Shown here in pieces: positions 31,987-42,400 of a stretch of DNA of 64,000 bases. This DNA comes from Variovorax sp. PBL-E5 (GTDB lineage: Bacteria; Pseudomonadota; Gammaproteobacteria; Burkholderiales; Burkholderiaceae_C). The notes below the pieces were generated by a model that made no database searches, had not been told where the DNA came from, and saw only the letters and a program-made list of their open reading frames with translations. Positions within the stretch are counted from its first letter, which is position 1. Every line of letters starts with the position of its first letter. The DNA lies in the NCBI RefSeq assembly GCF_901827185.1, contig NZ_LR594671.1, positions 4,180,001 to 4,244,000 of the forward strand, read 5' to 3'. The position numbers were made by a program, and so were the translations under genes.

Positions 31987-34551
31987 ATGACCACGACAAC
32001 TTTCCATTGCTGCGACGAACGAAGACTGGAAGTGATCCAGCAAAGCGGCACCGCCAACGCCATCGAGTTCATCGAAGTGCTCGACCGCGCCGCACCGCCC
32101 GGCGTACCGCGCCAACAGACGCTCTTCGTCAGACTGCTGCGCCCCGGCTTCGTGCTCGGCCCCGACAACCTGCGCATCGACGGCGGCGAGCGCATCCGGA
32201 GCGTCGGCATCGTCTGGTGCGCCAGCGCCGATGCGCTGCCGCCGCAGGCCGAGCCCGGCCTCGTCGATACCGTCGACGATTTGCCCCGCACCCTCGTCGT
32301 CCGCACCGACGGCAGCGGCGACTTCTCGCGCTACACCTTCAGCATCCTCGCCAACGCCGGCAGCGACGACCCACCGGCCGGCTTCGATCCGCGCTTGTCC
32401 AGCAACGTGTTCTCGTTCAAGGTCGAATGCCCCTCCGACTTCGACTGCGCACAGCCGCCCTCCTGCCCGCCCGAACAAGGCGCGCAACCCGACATCGACT
32501 ACCTCGCCAAGGACTACCAGGGCTTTCGCCGACTGATGCTCGACCGCCTGAGCCTGCAGGTCCCCGGCTGGACCGAACGCTCCGCCGCCGACCTCGGCAT
32601 CACGCTGGTCGAACTGCTCGCCTATGCGGCCGACAACCTCTCCTACCGCCAGGATGCGATCGCCAACGAGGCCTACCTCGCCACCGCACGCCAGCGCATC
32701 TCGGTGCGGCGCCACGCGCGGCTGGTGGACTACTTCCTGCACGAAGGCTGCAACGCGCGCGCCTTCGTGCACCTCGATGTTGCCGGCCAGGGCGTCGCGC
32801 TGCCTCGCGGCACGCGGCTGCTCACGCGTGTCCCGCGTGCCGACACCGTGCTCGCGCCGGACAGCGACACGCTGCGCAGCGCGCTCGCGGGCGGCGCCCA
32901 GGTCTTCGAGACCGCACACGACGCCGTGCTCGACGAGCGGCTCAACCAGTTGCGCTTCTACGCCTGGGGCGACGAAGGCTGCTGTCTGCCGCGCGGCACA
33001 GTGAACGCCACGCTGCGCGGCCATGTCGACACCTTGAAAGTCGGCGACATCCTCGTCTTCGGCGAAGTGATGAGTCCCACCACCTTCCAGCCCGAGGACG
33101 CCGACCGCACCCACCGCTGGGCCGTGCGCCTCACGGCCGTCGCCCTGTCGAGCGATCCGTCGGGCGGCCTGTTCGAGCCGGTGCCGGTCGATGCACCGCT
33201 CGACGTCACCGAGATCGCATGGGATGCCGCCGATGCGTTGCCCTTCGCGCTGTGCCTGTCGGTCACCGGGCGTCCGGGCATCGACATCAGCATCGCGCTC
33301 GGCAACATCGTGCTCGCCGACCACGGCATGACCATCGCCGACGAAGACCTCGGCATCGTCACCGCATCGGGGCTGCGCGTCGCCAGCGCAGCGCCCAGCG
33401 GCTCGTGCGACAAGCCCGCGCCCGTCGACGTGCCGCCGCGCTTCCGGCCGGTGCTCGCACAGGCGCCGCTCTCGCACGGCTTCGACCTCGCGACGCTGCT
33501 CGCGGTGCCGATCGGCGACGACCAGGCCTGGTGGCCCGCGAACGCGCTGCTGGCCATCGACCCGCGCACCGCCACGCCGCGCATCGCGTCGCTCACCGGC
33601 ACCGTCGACCTGCCCGCCGCGCTGCCCGAAGCCTGGACGGCGCAGCGCGACCTGCTGGCCAGCGCCGCCGATGCGACCGACTTCGTGGTCGAGATCGACG
33701 ACGACGCCAACGCGCGCCTGCGCTTCGGCAACGACGTGCAGGGGCAGCGGCCGGACATCGGCACCCGCTTCGCCGCGACCTACCGCGTGGGCAACGGCCC
33801 CGCGGGCAATGTCGGCACCGAGGCCATCGCGCACATCGTGAGCGCGACCAGCGGCGTCTTCACCGCTGTCTTCAATCCGATGCCGGCGGCGGGCGGCGTG
33901 CGCCCCGAGGACATCGAGGCCGCGCGGCGCGATGCGCCCGAGGCCTTCCGCACGCAGGAGCGCGCCGTCACGCCCGCCGACTACGCGGCCGCGGCCGAAC
34001 GCCGGGCCGACGTGCAGCGCGCGGCCGCGACCTTCCGCTGGACCGGCAGCTGGTATACGGTGTTCGTCACGCCCGACCGCTTCGGCGGCGGCCCGGTCGA
34101 TGCGGCCTTCGGCGCGCGGCTGCGCAGTTTTCTCGAACGCTTCCGCATGGCCGGCTACGACCTCGACGTCAACGCACCGCGCTATGTGCCGCTCGATGTC
34201 GCGCTGCACGTGTGCGTGAACGCGGCGTACTTTCGCGCCGACGTGCTGCAGAACGTGCAGGCCGTGCTGTCGAGCCGGGTGCTGGCCGACGGCACGCTGG
34301 GCCTGTTCCATCCGGACAACTTCACTTTCGGCCAGCCGGTGTACCTGAGCCGCGTGATCGCGGCGGCGCAGTCGGTGGAGGGCGTGGACTCGGTGCGCGC
34401 CGACAGCTTCGCGCGGCTCGGCGTGCCCCACTCGACCTCGCTCGCGCAGGGCGTGATCGCGATCGGCGCGCTGGAGATCGCGCAGCTGGCCAACAACCCG
34501 AGCTTCCCCGAGCGCGGGCGGTTGACCGTCGATGCAGGAGGTGGCCAATGA
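31987..34551 (+). CDS. eCIS large baseplate protein 1 (baseplate J-like, Afp11-like)
   Basis: An 854-residue putative baseplate assembly protein. Family segments include DIDYLAKDYQGFRRLMLDRL, the next part ADLGITLVELLAYAADNLSYRQDAIANEAYL, and a later gpJ-like region (AFRTQERAVTPADYAAAAERR). The N-terminus has a CC pair (TFHCCDERR) and a further cluster CPSDFDCAQPPSC at about 145-158. It should form the wedge ring with its neighbour, as Afp11 and Afp12 or T4 gp6 do. The stop overlaps the next ATG by 4 bp, so the two are translationally coupled. Confidence 0.92.
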   Translation: MTTTTFHCCDERRLEVIQQSGTANAIEFIEVLDRAAPPGVPRQQTLFVRLLRPGFVLGPDNLRIDGGERIRSVGIVWCASADALPPQAEPGLVDTVDDLPRTLVVRTDGSGDFSRYTFSILANAGSDDPPAGFDPRLSSNVFSFKVECPSDFDCAQPPSCPPEQGAQPDIDYLAKDYQGFRRLMLDRLSLQVPGWTERSAADLGITLVELLAYAADNLSYRQDAIANEAYLATARQRISVRRHARLVDYFLHEGCNARAFVHLDVAGQGVALPRGTRLLTRVPRADTVLAPDSDTLRSALAGGAQVFETAHDAVLDERLNQLRFYAWGDEGCCLPRGTVNATLRGHVDTLKVGDILVFGEVMSPTTFQPEDADRTHRWAVRLTAVALSSDPSGGLFEPVPVDAPLDVTEIAWDAADALPFALCLSVTGRPGIDISIALGNIVLADHGMTIADEDLGIVTASGLRVASAAPSGSCDKPAPVDVPPRFRPVLAQAPLSHGFDLATLLAVPIGDDQAWWPANALLAIDPRTATPRIASLTGTVDLPAALPEAWTAQRDLLASAADATDFVVEIDDDANARLRFGNDVQGQRPDIGTRFAATYRVGNGPAGNVGTEAIAHIVSATSGVFTAVFNPMPAAGGVRPEDIEAARRDAPEAFRTQERAVTPADYAAAAERRADVQRAAATFRWTGSWYTVFVTPDRFGGGPVDAAFGARLRSFLERFRMAGYDLDVNAPRYVPLDVALHVCVNAAYFRADVLQNVQAVLSSRVLADGTLGLFHPDNFTFGQPVYLSRVIAAAQSVEGVDSVRADSFARLGVPHSTSLAQGVIAIGALEIAQLANNPSFPERGRLTVDAGGGQ

Positions 34552-37181
34552 CCACACCCGTCCCCGACCTCAAGCCGCACGTGCCGCCGCTGCCGCCCGG
34601 CAGCGAAGCCTGCGGCTGCTGCGACGGCATCGCGGCCGAGACACCGCAAGGCCTCTCGAACCGCGCCGGCCTCTCGGCCATCCGCTACCGCATCGGCGAC
34701 TACGCGCAGTTCCGCGCCAGCCTGCAAGCCGCGCTCTCGTCCTCCGACTTCGCGCCGCTCGCGAACCTGCGCACGCGCGATGACGACGATTTCTCGATCG
34801 GCCTCATCGATGCCTTCGCCTGCTCGGCCGACGTGCTGACTTTCTACCAGGAGCGCCTCGCCAACGAGTCCTTCCTGCGCACCGCCACCGAGCGCGTGTC
34901 GCTGCAGGAGCTGGGCAAGCTGGTCGGCTACCGGCTGCGGCCCGGCGTCGCGGCCGAGACCTGGCTCGCCTTCGCGCTCGACACCCCGCCCGCGCCGCCG
35001 GCCAGCCTTGCGCCCGAGCCCGGCAATTTCGTGACCGGCGTGCCGGCCGCGCTGTCGCTGGACACCGGGCTCAAGGTGCAGAGCGTGCCCGGCCCGAACG
35101 AGACGCCGCAGACCTTCGAGACGGTCGAACCGTTGCCCGACGCGCGCCCCGCATGGAATGCAATGCGACCATGGATGAGCGAGATGCGCACGCCGGCGCG
35201 CAACGACACCCTCACCTACCTCGCGGGCGTGCGCAACAACCTGAAGTCCGGCGATGCGCTGCTGATGCTCGGCAACGAATTCGTCAACAACACCAACCGC
35301 AACAACTGGGACTTCCGCGTGATCGACAGCGTCGAGCTGCAGGTCGATGCCGACCGCACACTGGTGCGCTGGAAGCGCGGCCTGGGCTCGATCGTGCCGC
35401 CGATGACGCCGGCCGCACAGAGCCCGCAGGTGCATGTGCTGCGCAAGCGCGCAGCGGGCTTCGGCCACAACGCGCCGATGTGGGGCAGCCTGTCGATCGA
35501 GTTCCGCGACAACTATCCCGCAGGCAAAGGCGCGACCGAATGGCCCGGCTTCGCGCTGTGGCCTTCGGCGCTGCCGGCGGGCACGGCGATGGTCGATCTC
35601 GATGCGGTCTATGCCGAGGTCCACAACGGCAGCTACGTGGTGCTCGCCAAGGGTGGCTTCAACTCTGCGAGCGAGCCCGCGCCGGCGAACACCTATGTCG
35701 AGCTCTATGCGGTGAGCAATGTCGCCGAGGTGGCGCGCGCCGAGTTCGCGCTCGCCGGCAGGCTCACGCGCCTGCAGTTGCGCGGCGACAGCTTCGAGAC
35801 CCAGTTCCGCCAGCAGCTGCGCGCGACGGTGGCCTTCGTTCAATCGGAAGCGCTGGTCTTCGCGCCCTACCCGGTCGACGATGCGGTCGCGGGCGCGCTG
35901 ATTCCGGTTGCAGCCGCGGCCGATGGTCTGTTGCCCGGCCGGCGGTTGATCGTGCGCGGCACGCGCGCCGCCGACGGCGCGGTGGTTGCGGTGCAGGCCA
36001 CGCTGGTCGCGGCGCATGCACTCGACGCCGTGCGCTGCACGCTCGAGATCGCGCCGCCGCTCGCCGATGCGCTGCTGCGCAGCAGCGTGGTGGTGCATGC
36101 CAACGTGGCGCTGGCCTCGCATGGCGAATCGGTTTCGCAGATCCTCGGCAGCGGCGATGCGAGCACTGCGTTCCAGCGCTTCGAACTCAAGCAACTGCCG
36201 CTGACCTGGCGCGCCGCGGCCAACGAGCTCGGCGCCGCACCCGAACTCACGGTGCGCATCGGTGACATCGCGTGGACAGCGCGGAGCACGCTCTACGGCG
36301 CGGCGTCCGATGCGCGCGCCTACGCGCTCGCGACCGACGAGCAGGGCCGCAACTTCGTGGTCTTCGGCGACGGCGTGAGCGGCGCGCGCCTGCCGAGCCG
36401 GCCGAACAACGTGCGCGCCGCGTACCGCAAGGGCCTCGGCGTGGACGGCAATGTCGCGCCCGACAAGCTCACGCAGCTGATGAGCCGGCCGCTCGGTTTG
36501 AAGAGCGTGAGCAATCCGATCGCGGCCGAGGGCGGCACCGATCCCGAGGCGGCCGATGCGGCGCGCGACAGCATCCCGCTCACCACGCGCACACTGGGCC
36601 GCGCGGTCTCGGTGCTCGACTACGAGGACTTCGCGCGCGCCTTCAGCGGCATTGCGAAGGCGCAGGCACAAGTGCTGCAATTGCGCGCAGGGCCGGTGGT
36701 GGCCCTCGCGATCGCCGGGCCCGAAGGTGCGGCGCTCGATGCGGCCGGTCCGGTGTGGAACAACCTGCTTGCGGCGCTGAAGGCGAGCGGCGATCCGCAT
36801 GTCGCGGTGCGTCTGCTGGCCTGCCAGCAGAGCACGTTCCGGCTCGGGCTCAAGGTCAAGCGCGATCCCGCGTGGGACATCGGCACGGTGCTCGCCGCGG
36901 TCGAAACGGCACTGCGCGCGCACTACGCCTTCGATGCGCGCGCGCTCGCGCAGCCGGTGCAGCAATCGGAGGTGATCGCGGTCGCGCAGGCCGTGCCGGG
37001 CGTGGTCGCGGTCGACATCACGCGCCTGTACGGCGGCACGCAACCGGCCTCGCAGACGCTGCCCTCGGTGCAGGTGCGGTTGCTGGCCTCCGCGCTGCGC
37101 GTGGCCGGCGGCGTGGCATTGCCGGCCGAACTATTGACGCTCGACACGGCGCCCTTCGATCAGCTGGAGGAGATGACATGA
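34548..37181 (+). CDS. eCIS large baseplate protein 2 (baseplate J-like, Afp12-like)
   Basis: An 877-residue baseplate assembly protein, homologous in layout to the preceding gene. Markers are ALIDAFACSADVLTFYQERL-type sequence (IGLIDAFACSADVLTFYQER), ESFLRTATERVSLQELGKLVGYRL, and the C-terminal gpJ region (LTTRTLGRAVSVLDYEDFARAF), then RAHYAFDARALAQPVQQSEV. The N-terminus has a cysteine cluster, CGCCDG. With Afp11-like protein it should form heterodimeric wedges around the hub and trigger contraction. It overlaps a 29-codon reading frame that comes from a dispersed repeat, which I do not call a gene. Confidence 0.92.
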   Translation: MTTPVPDLKPHVPPLPPGSEACGCCDGIAAETPQGLSNRAGLSAIRYRIGDYAQFRASLQAALSSSDFAPLANLRTRDDDDFSIGLIDAFACSADVLTFYQERLANESFLRTATERVSLQELGKLVGYRLRPGVAAETWLAFALDTPPAPPASLAPEPGNFVTGVPAALSLDTGLKVQSVPGPNETPQTFETVEPLPDARPAWNAMRPWMSEMRTPARNDTLTYLAGVRNNLKSGDALLMLGNEFVNNTNRNNWDFRVIDSVELQVDADRTLVRWKRGLGSIVPPMTPAAQSPQVHVLRKRAAGFGHNAPMWGSLSIEFRDNYPAGKGATEWPGFALWPSALPAGTAMVDLDAVYAEVHNGSYVVLAKGGFNSASEPAPANTYVELYAVSNVAEVARAEFALAGRLTRLQLRGDSFETQFRQQLRATVAFVQSEALVFAPYPVDDAVAGALIPVAAAADGLLPGRRLIVRGTRAADGAVVAVQATLVAAHALDAVRCTLEIAPPLADALLRSSVVVHANVALASHGESVSQILGSGDASTAFQRFELKQLPLTWRAAANELGAAPELTVRIGDIAWTARSTLYGAASDARAYALATDEQGRNFVVFGDGVSGARLPSRPNNVRAAYRKGLGVDGNVAPDKLTQLMSRPLGLKSVSNPIAAEGGTDPEAADAARDSIPLTTRTLGRAVSVLDYEDFARAFSGIAKAQAQVLQLRAGPVVALAIAGPEGAALDAAGPVWNNLLAALKASGDPHVAVRLLACQQSTFRLGLKVKRDPAWDIGTVLAAVETALRAHYAFDARALAQPVQQSEVIAVAQAVPGVVAVDITRLYGGTQPASQTLPSVQVRLLASALRVAGGVALPAELLTLDTAPFDQLEEMT

Positions 37182-37212
37182 GCGCAGCGCCGAACCGCTT
37201 CAAGCAAGCGAA

Positions 37213-37261
37213 CGCCCCCTCGGGGGGCAGCGAGGACACGAAGTGCCGAGCGTGGGGGTCG
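37213..37261 (+). repeat. Dispersed GC-rich repeat with CACTTCGTGTC core, copy 1
   Basis: It lies between the second baseplate gene and the tail-protein-I-like gene. It contains the palindrome gccccctcggggggc and, on the minus strand, the core CACTTCGTGTC flanked by C-rich arms. A second copy in the opposite orientation lies at 57409-57461, far outside the cluster, so it is a genome-wide repeat rather than part of the injection system. Confidence 0.7.
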
Positions 37262-37263
37262 AC

Positions 37264-39381
37264 ATGAGCCTCGATGCCGATCGTCTCTACACGCTGCTGC
37301 CCGCGGTCTGCCGCGTCCGCGATGCCGACCAGGGCGAGCCGCTCAAGGCGCTGCTCGCGGCCTTCGCGCAGGAGTTCGCGGCGCTGGAAGAAAACATCGC
37401 GCAGCTCTACGACGACCAGTTCATCGAGACCTGCGCCGACTGGGTCGCGCCCTACATCGGCGACCTGATCGGCTACCGGCCGCTGCATGGCGTGGCGCCG
37501 AAGATCGCCTCGCCGCGGCCCGAGGTTGCCAACACCATCGGCTACCGGCGCCGCAAGGGCACGGCGCTGATGCTGGAGCAGCTCGCGAGCGACGTCACCG
37601 ACTGGCCCGCGCATGCGGTCGAGTTCTTCGAGCAGCTCGCCACCACGCAGTACATGAACCACGTGCGCCTGTATGCGCCGGCGACTGCCGATCTGCGCGA
37701 CACCGGCACCATGTTCGCGCAGGGCGGCGCCTTCAACGCGGTCGCGCACACGGCCGAGATGCGCCGGCCCGAGACCGGGGCCGGGCGCTACAACATCCCG
37801 AACATCGGCATCTTCCTGTGGCGACTGCTGTCGATGCGGCTGAGCGCGGTGCCGCTCACGCCCGATCCTGGCGATGCGAGCGGACGCAGGTTCCGCGTCA
37901 ATCCGCTGGGCGCCGACCTGCAGCTGTTCCGCCATGCGCAGACCGAGGACGACATCAGCCATCTGGCCGAAGCGATCAACGTGCCCGAGCCGCTGTCGGT
38001 GCGGCGCATGGCGCTTGCGGTGCGCGCGGCGCAGGCCAGCACCGTGCCCGCGCCCGATGCGCGGCTGGACGACGACTACGGCGAAGGCGAGAGCCTTATC
38101 TTCATGCGGCCCGGCAATCCGCCGACGCCGGTGTCGGTCACCGCGGTGCGCGTGTGCGACCTGCGCGACATCGCTGATGGAGGCGGCAACGTGACCGGCT
38201 GGAACCACGAGGATTCGGTGCCCGCGGGCACCATCGGCTTCGATCCCGAACGCGGGCGCGTGCTGCTCGGCGCGGCCAGCGACGGGCCGCTGCTCGCGAC
38301 CTTCCACTACGGCACGGTGCGCGCGATCGGCGGCGGCGAGTACGAGCGCACGCCGGAGGGCGATGACGACGCGACGCAGCTCAGCGTGATCGGCGGCGCC
38401 GCGCTGCAGCCGCAGCTCGATGCGCTCGCGGCCGGCGGGCGCCTCCTGATCGGCGACAGCCTGCGCCATGCCGAGACACCCGTCTTCAGGATCGACGACG
38501 TGCTCGCGCCCGGCGCGCCCGGCATCGGCGTGGTGGTGGCGGCGCGCAATCCGGCGCGGCCGTTGATCGCGGCGAGCGGCGATGTCACGCTGGCCATCGG
38601 CGCGCGCGGCCGGCTGGTGATCGATGGCCTGGTCTTCAGCGGCGGGGCGCTGCGGCTCGCGGCAGCGGCCGACGACGAGCCGCGCGAGCTGGTGCTGCGC
38701 GACTGCACGCTGGTGCCCGGCCTGGCGCTGAATGCCGACGGCAGCGCGATCTCGCCCGGCGCGCCGAGCCTGATCGTCGAGAACCCCTTCGCGAAGATCA
38801 CGCTGCAGCGCTGCATCACCGGCCCGCTCCAGATCGTTGGCGATGCGCAGGTGACGCTCGACAACTGCATCGTCGATGCCGGCGCACCACAGAACGCGGC
38901 CTACGATGCCGACGGCACGGGCGCACCCGGCGGCGTGCTCACCGTCAGCGAATGCACGGTAATCGGCAAGCTGCACACCAAGCTGCTGCAGCTGGCCTCC
39001 GACAGCATCTTCTTCGCCGCGCTCGGCGACGCACCCGGCGAGACCTGGTCCGCGCCGCTGATCGCGGAGCGCCGCCAGCAGGGCTGCGTGCGCTTCTGCT
39101 GTCTGCCTGCGGGTGCGATCACGCCGCGCCGCTTTCATTGCGTGCCCGATGCCGACCATCCGGACGTGCTGCCGCATTTCACCTCGCTGCGCTACGGCAC
39201 GCCGGGTTACGGGCAGTTGCGTCCCGTGACCGATGCATCGATCCGCGAAGGCGCCGACGACGGCTGCGAGATGGGCGTGCTGCATGCGCTGTTCCAGCCG
39301 CAGCGCGAGACCAACCTGCGCATCCGGCTCGACGAGTACCTGCGCTTCGGCCTGCACGCGGGCTTTTTCTACGCCAGCTGA
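37264..39381 (+). CDS. Tail protein I-like protein with beta-helix region
   Basis: A 705-residue protein. The first 170 residues resemble phage tail protein I of eCIS clusters: LYTLLPAVCRVRDADQGEPLKALL, then DDQFIETCADWVAPYIGDLIGYRPL and NTIGYRRRKGTALMLEQLASDVTDWPAHAVEFFEQ. Residues about 420-600 are short beta-strand repeats typical of a right-handed parallel beta-helix (RLVIDGLVFSGGALRL, LVLRDCTLVPGLALNADG). The C-terminus has a cysteine cluster, GCVRFCCLPAG, and PRRFHC. It may link baseplate to fibres or form an outer baseplate plate. I start at 37264 (MSLDADRLYTLLP); the earlier ATG at 37243 lies in the repeat. Confidence 0.8.
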   Translation: MSLDADRLYTLLPAVCRVRDADQGEPLKALLAAFAQEFAALEENIAQLYDDQFIETCADWVAPYIGDLIGYRPLHGVAPKIASPRPEVANTIGYRRRKGTALMLEQLASDVTDWPAHAVEFFEQLATTQYMNHVRLYAPATADLRDTGTMFAQGGAFNAVAHTAEMRRPETGAGRYNIPNIGIFLWRLLSMRLSAVPLTPDPGDASGRRFRVNPLGADLQLFRHAQTEDDISHLAEAINVPEPLSVRRMALAVRAAQASTVPAPDARLDDDYGEGESLIFMRPGNPPTPVSVTAVRVCDLRDIADGGGNVTGWNHEDSVPAGTIGFDPERGRVLLGAASDGPLLATFHYGTVRAIGGGEYERTPEGDDDATQLSVIGGAALQPQLDALAAGGRLLIGDSLRHAETPVFRIDDVLAPGAPGIGVVVAARNPARPLIAASGDVTLAIGARGRLVIDGLVFSGGALRLAAAADDEPRELVLRDCTLVPGLALNADGSAISPGAPSLIVENPFAKITLQRCITGPLQIVGDAQVTLDNCIVDAGAPQNAAYDADGTGAPGGVLTVSECTVIGKLHTKLLQLASDSIFFAALGDAPGETWSAPLIAERRQQGCVRFCCLPAGAITPRRFHCVPDADHPDVLPHFTSLRYGTPGYGQLRPVTDASIREGADDGCEMGVLHALFQPQRETNLRIRLDEYLRFGLHAGFFYAS

Positions 39382-39402
39382 CAACCTGTTTGGAGACACA
39401 CC

Positions 39403-42400
39403 ATGGGTGCCGATCTTTCCAGAGTGCGCTTGAACCCGCTGCTCGACTACGCGGGCGTCGAACTCAAGCAGGGCGGCGTGCTGCTGGACGCCGATGCCAA
39501 CGAACTGGTCGCGATCCTCGACCGGCGGCTGCGGGCGCTCGCGAGCGACACGCTGGGCCGCGCGACGGTGTCGTCCAACACGCCCGATGCCTTCAAGATC
39601 ACGGCGGTCGCGGGCGCCTTGCAGATCGGCCGCGGGCGGCTCTATGTCGATGGACTCCTGGCCGAGAACCACGGCGCGGCCTCGGACCAGGCCGCGCAGC
39701 GCGCCTTCGACAATCTGATGGCCGAGAGTGTGTTCACGCAGCCCATTCCCTACGCCTCGCAGCCTTACCTGCCGGGCGCGCCAGCGTTGCCGACAGCCGG
39801 CGTGCACCTGGTCTACCTCGATGTCTGGGACCGCGAGGTCACGGCGCTGGAACAGCCCGCGCTGGTCGAGAGCGCGGTCGGCGTCGACACCAGCTCGCGC
39901 CGGCAGACCGTGTGGCAGGTGCGCGTGCTGGCCGACGACGCGGGCTCGGGCACGAGCTGTGCCTCGCCCGATGGCGACATCCCCGGCTGGAGCGCGCTGA
40001 CCGCATCCTCGACCGGCGTGCTGACGACCGGCACCTTCGACGTCGCGGTGGTCGACGATCCTTGCGAACTGCCGCCCACCGGCGGCTACCGCGGGCTGGA
40101 GAACCAGCTCTACCGCGTCGAGATCTACGACCCCGGCCAGCCCGGCGGCACCGCGACCTTCCGCTGGTCCAGCAACAACGGCTGCGTGGCCTCGCGCGTG
40201 AGCAGCATGATCTCGGCCACGCAGCTCGAACTCGAGACGCTGGGCCGCGACGATGTGCTGCGCATCAACAGCGGCGACTGGGTCGAGATCACCGACGACG
40301 TGCGCGAGTTCTCGCAGGCGCCGGGCGAGATGCGGCGGGTGACGGTCGACGACGCGACGCGGCGCATCAGCTTCGCGCTGGGACTGCCGGCCGCGATGCT
40401 GCCCGCGAGCTTCCCGAACAGCGATTGGCCCGCGGCACGCAACCTGCGCGTGCGCAAGTGGGATCAGAAGGGCCTGGTGTTCCGCACCGACCCCAGCGGC
40501 ACGCCGGTGCAGGTGCAGGACCTCGACGCGCCGGGCTCGACCGGCGTGATCAAGGTGCCGGCAACGGGCACCACGCTGCTGCTCGAGAACGGCGTGACGG
40601 TGAACTTCGACTCGACCGGCGCCACCGGCTTTCGCAGCGGCGACCACTGGGAGTTCGCGGCGCGCACGGCCGATGCCTCGGTCGAGCTGCTCGACCGCGC
40701 GCCGCCGCGCGGCATCCATCACCACTATGCGCGGCTCGGCTTCTGGGACGTGGCGGCCGGCACGGTCAGCGACTGCCGGCACCACTGGCCACCGGCCGAA
40801 GGCGGCGCGGACTGCGGCTGCACCGCCTGCGTGACGCCGGAGTCGCATGCGAGCGGACAGCTCACCATCCAGGGTGCGATCGACCAGGTGCGCGACACCG
40901 GCGGCACCGTGTGCCTGCATGCGGGCCCGTACACGCTGAGCGAGGCGGTGCGCATCACCGGCGCGCGCTCGGTGCGCGTGCATGGCCAGGGACCGGCCAC
41001 GGTGATCACCGCATCGGGCAGCGCCTTCGTGATCGAGCGCAGCGCGGCGATCGCGCTGCAGGACATGACGCTGGTCTCGCTCGGCCAGCAATCGGCCGTC
41101 AGCGTGCGCAGCGTGATCGGGCTGGCGCTGCGGCAACTGGTGATCGCGGTGCTCGGCAGCACCGATGCGCAAGGCGCCGCGATCGCGCTCACCGGCGTGG
41201 CGGCCGGCGTGTCGATCACGGACAACCTGCTGATCGCGCCCGACGGCATCCGCGCCGGCGAGACTAGCGACCAGACCGCGCCGACCTTCCTCATCACGGC
41301 CGTGCTGCGCATCGCCGGCAACGTGCTGTGGTGCCAGCGCACGGGTGTGACGATGAGCGGCCGCGTCGCGCATCTCTACGACACGCGCATCGGCGACAAC
41401 CAGCTCCTGGGCTGCCGCACGCAGGGCATCGGCGTGCTCGGCATCGCGCTGCCCGGCGCGGCGATGCGCATCGCCGGCAACGGCCTGAGCGTGAACGGCG
41501 ACGGCATCGCCTGCGCGGTGGATGGCGCGTGGATCGAGGCCAACAAGCTGAGCGCGGTGCGCCAGGGCGATCGCGCACCGACCGGCGCCGGGATCCGGCT
41601 GGGGGTCGGGCTGGATCCGAGCGGCAGCGACCAGTGCCAGGTGCTGGCCAACCAGATCGGCGGCTTTCCCGATGCTGGCGTGCTGGTGCAGGCGCCGGCA
41701 TCGGACCTGGTGATCGCGCAGAACGTGATCGAGGATTGCGGCAACGGCATTCTGATGGTCGACACGGCGCGCTCGGGTTCGCTCTCGATCACGGGCAACC
41801 AGCTGCGCGCGATCGGCAGCGACAAGGCCGATGCGTCGATCGCGGCGCTGGTGTTCGGCATCGGCATCCTGCGCACCCAGGTCGCGACGCTGTCGGGCAA
41901 CACCGTGCGCCAGGTCGGCCTGAGCCCGCAGCAGAACCAGCAGCTCATCGCCGGCCTGTTCGGCATGTCGGTGCAGCGCATGCGCCTGGCGAACAACGAG
42001 GTGACCGAGATCGGACCGGCCGGCGAATTCGGCGGCACGGTCGCCGGCATCATGCTGCGCGCGCCCTATGCGCAGGCCGCGATCGCGCACAACCATGTGG
42101 AGCGCGACGCGACACCGAGTGAGCAGCCCAGCCCTACGGCCTGGTGGGCGCTGCTGATCGACGAGCCCGATGCCAAATTGCGCCTGCTGTCGCGCGTCGC
42201 CGCCTACACCGCGGTGCGCGTCGACGAGGCGCGCACGCTGGTGCTGGCCGGCAACCGCGCCTGGCTGGACGCAGGCCAGACCACGGTCGACGCGGCCGGC
42301 GCGGTGGTGGTGCGCGGCGCCAGCGCCTCGGTGCTCGGCAACACGCTGCTCGCGCGCGGCCGCGTGTCGGCGGTCGACGTGGGTGCCAGCGGCGACCTGA

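Noticed and set aside
37178..37267. A 29-residue reading frame overlapping the second baseplate gene and the next start
   Set aside because: Nearly all of it lies in a dispersed GC-rich repeat found also at 57409-57461.
37018..42096. A 1692-codon open frame on the minus strand across the second beta-helix genes, and similar frames at 34182-37043, 31837-34557 and 25266-28379
   Set aside because: They lie opposite clear plus-strand genes, are composed of Arg/His/Ala-rich sequence without domains, and arise from the high GC third positions of the real genes.
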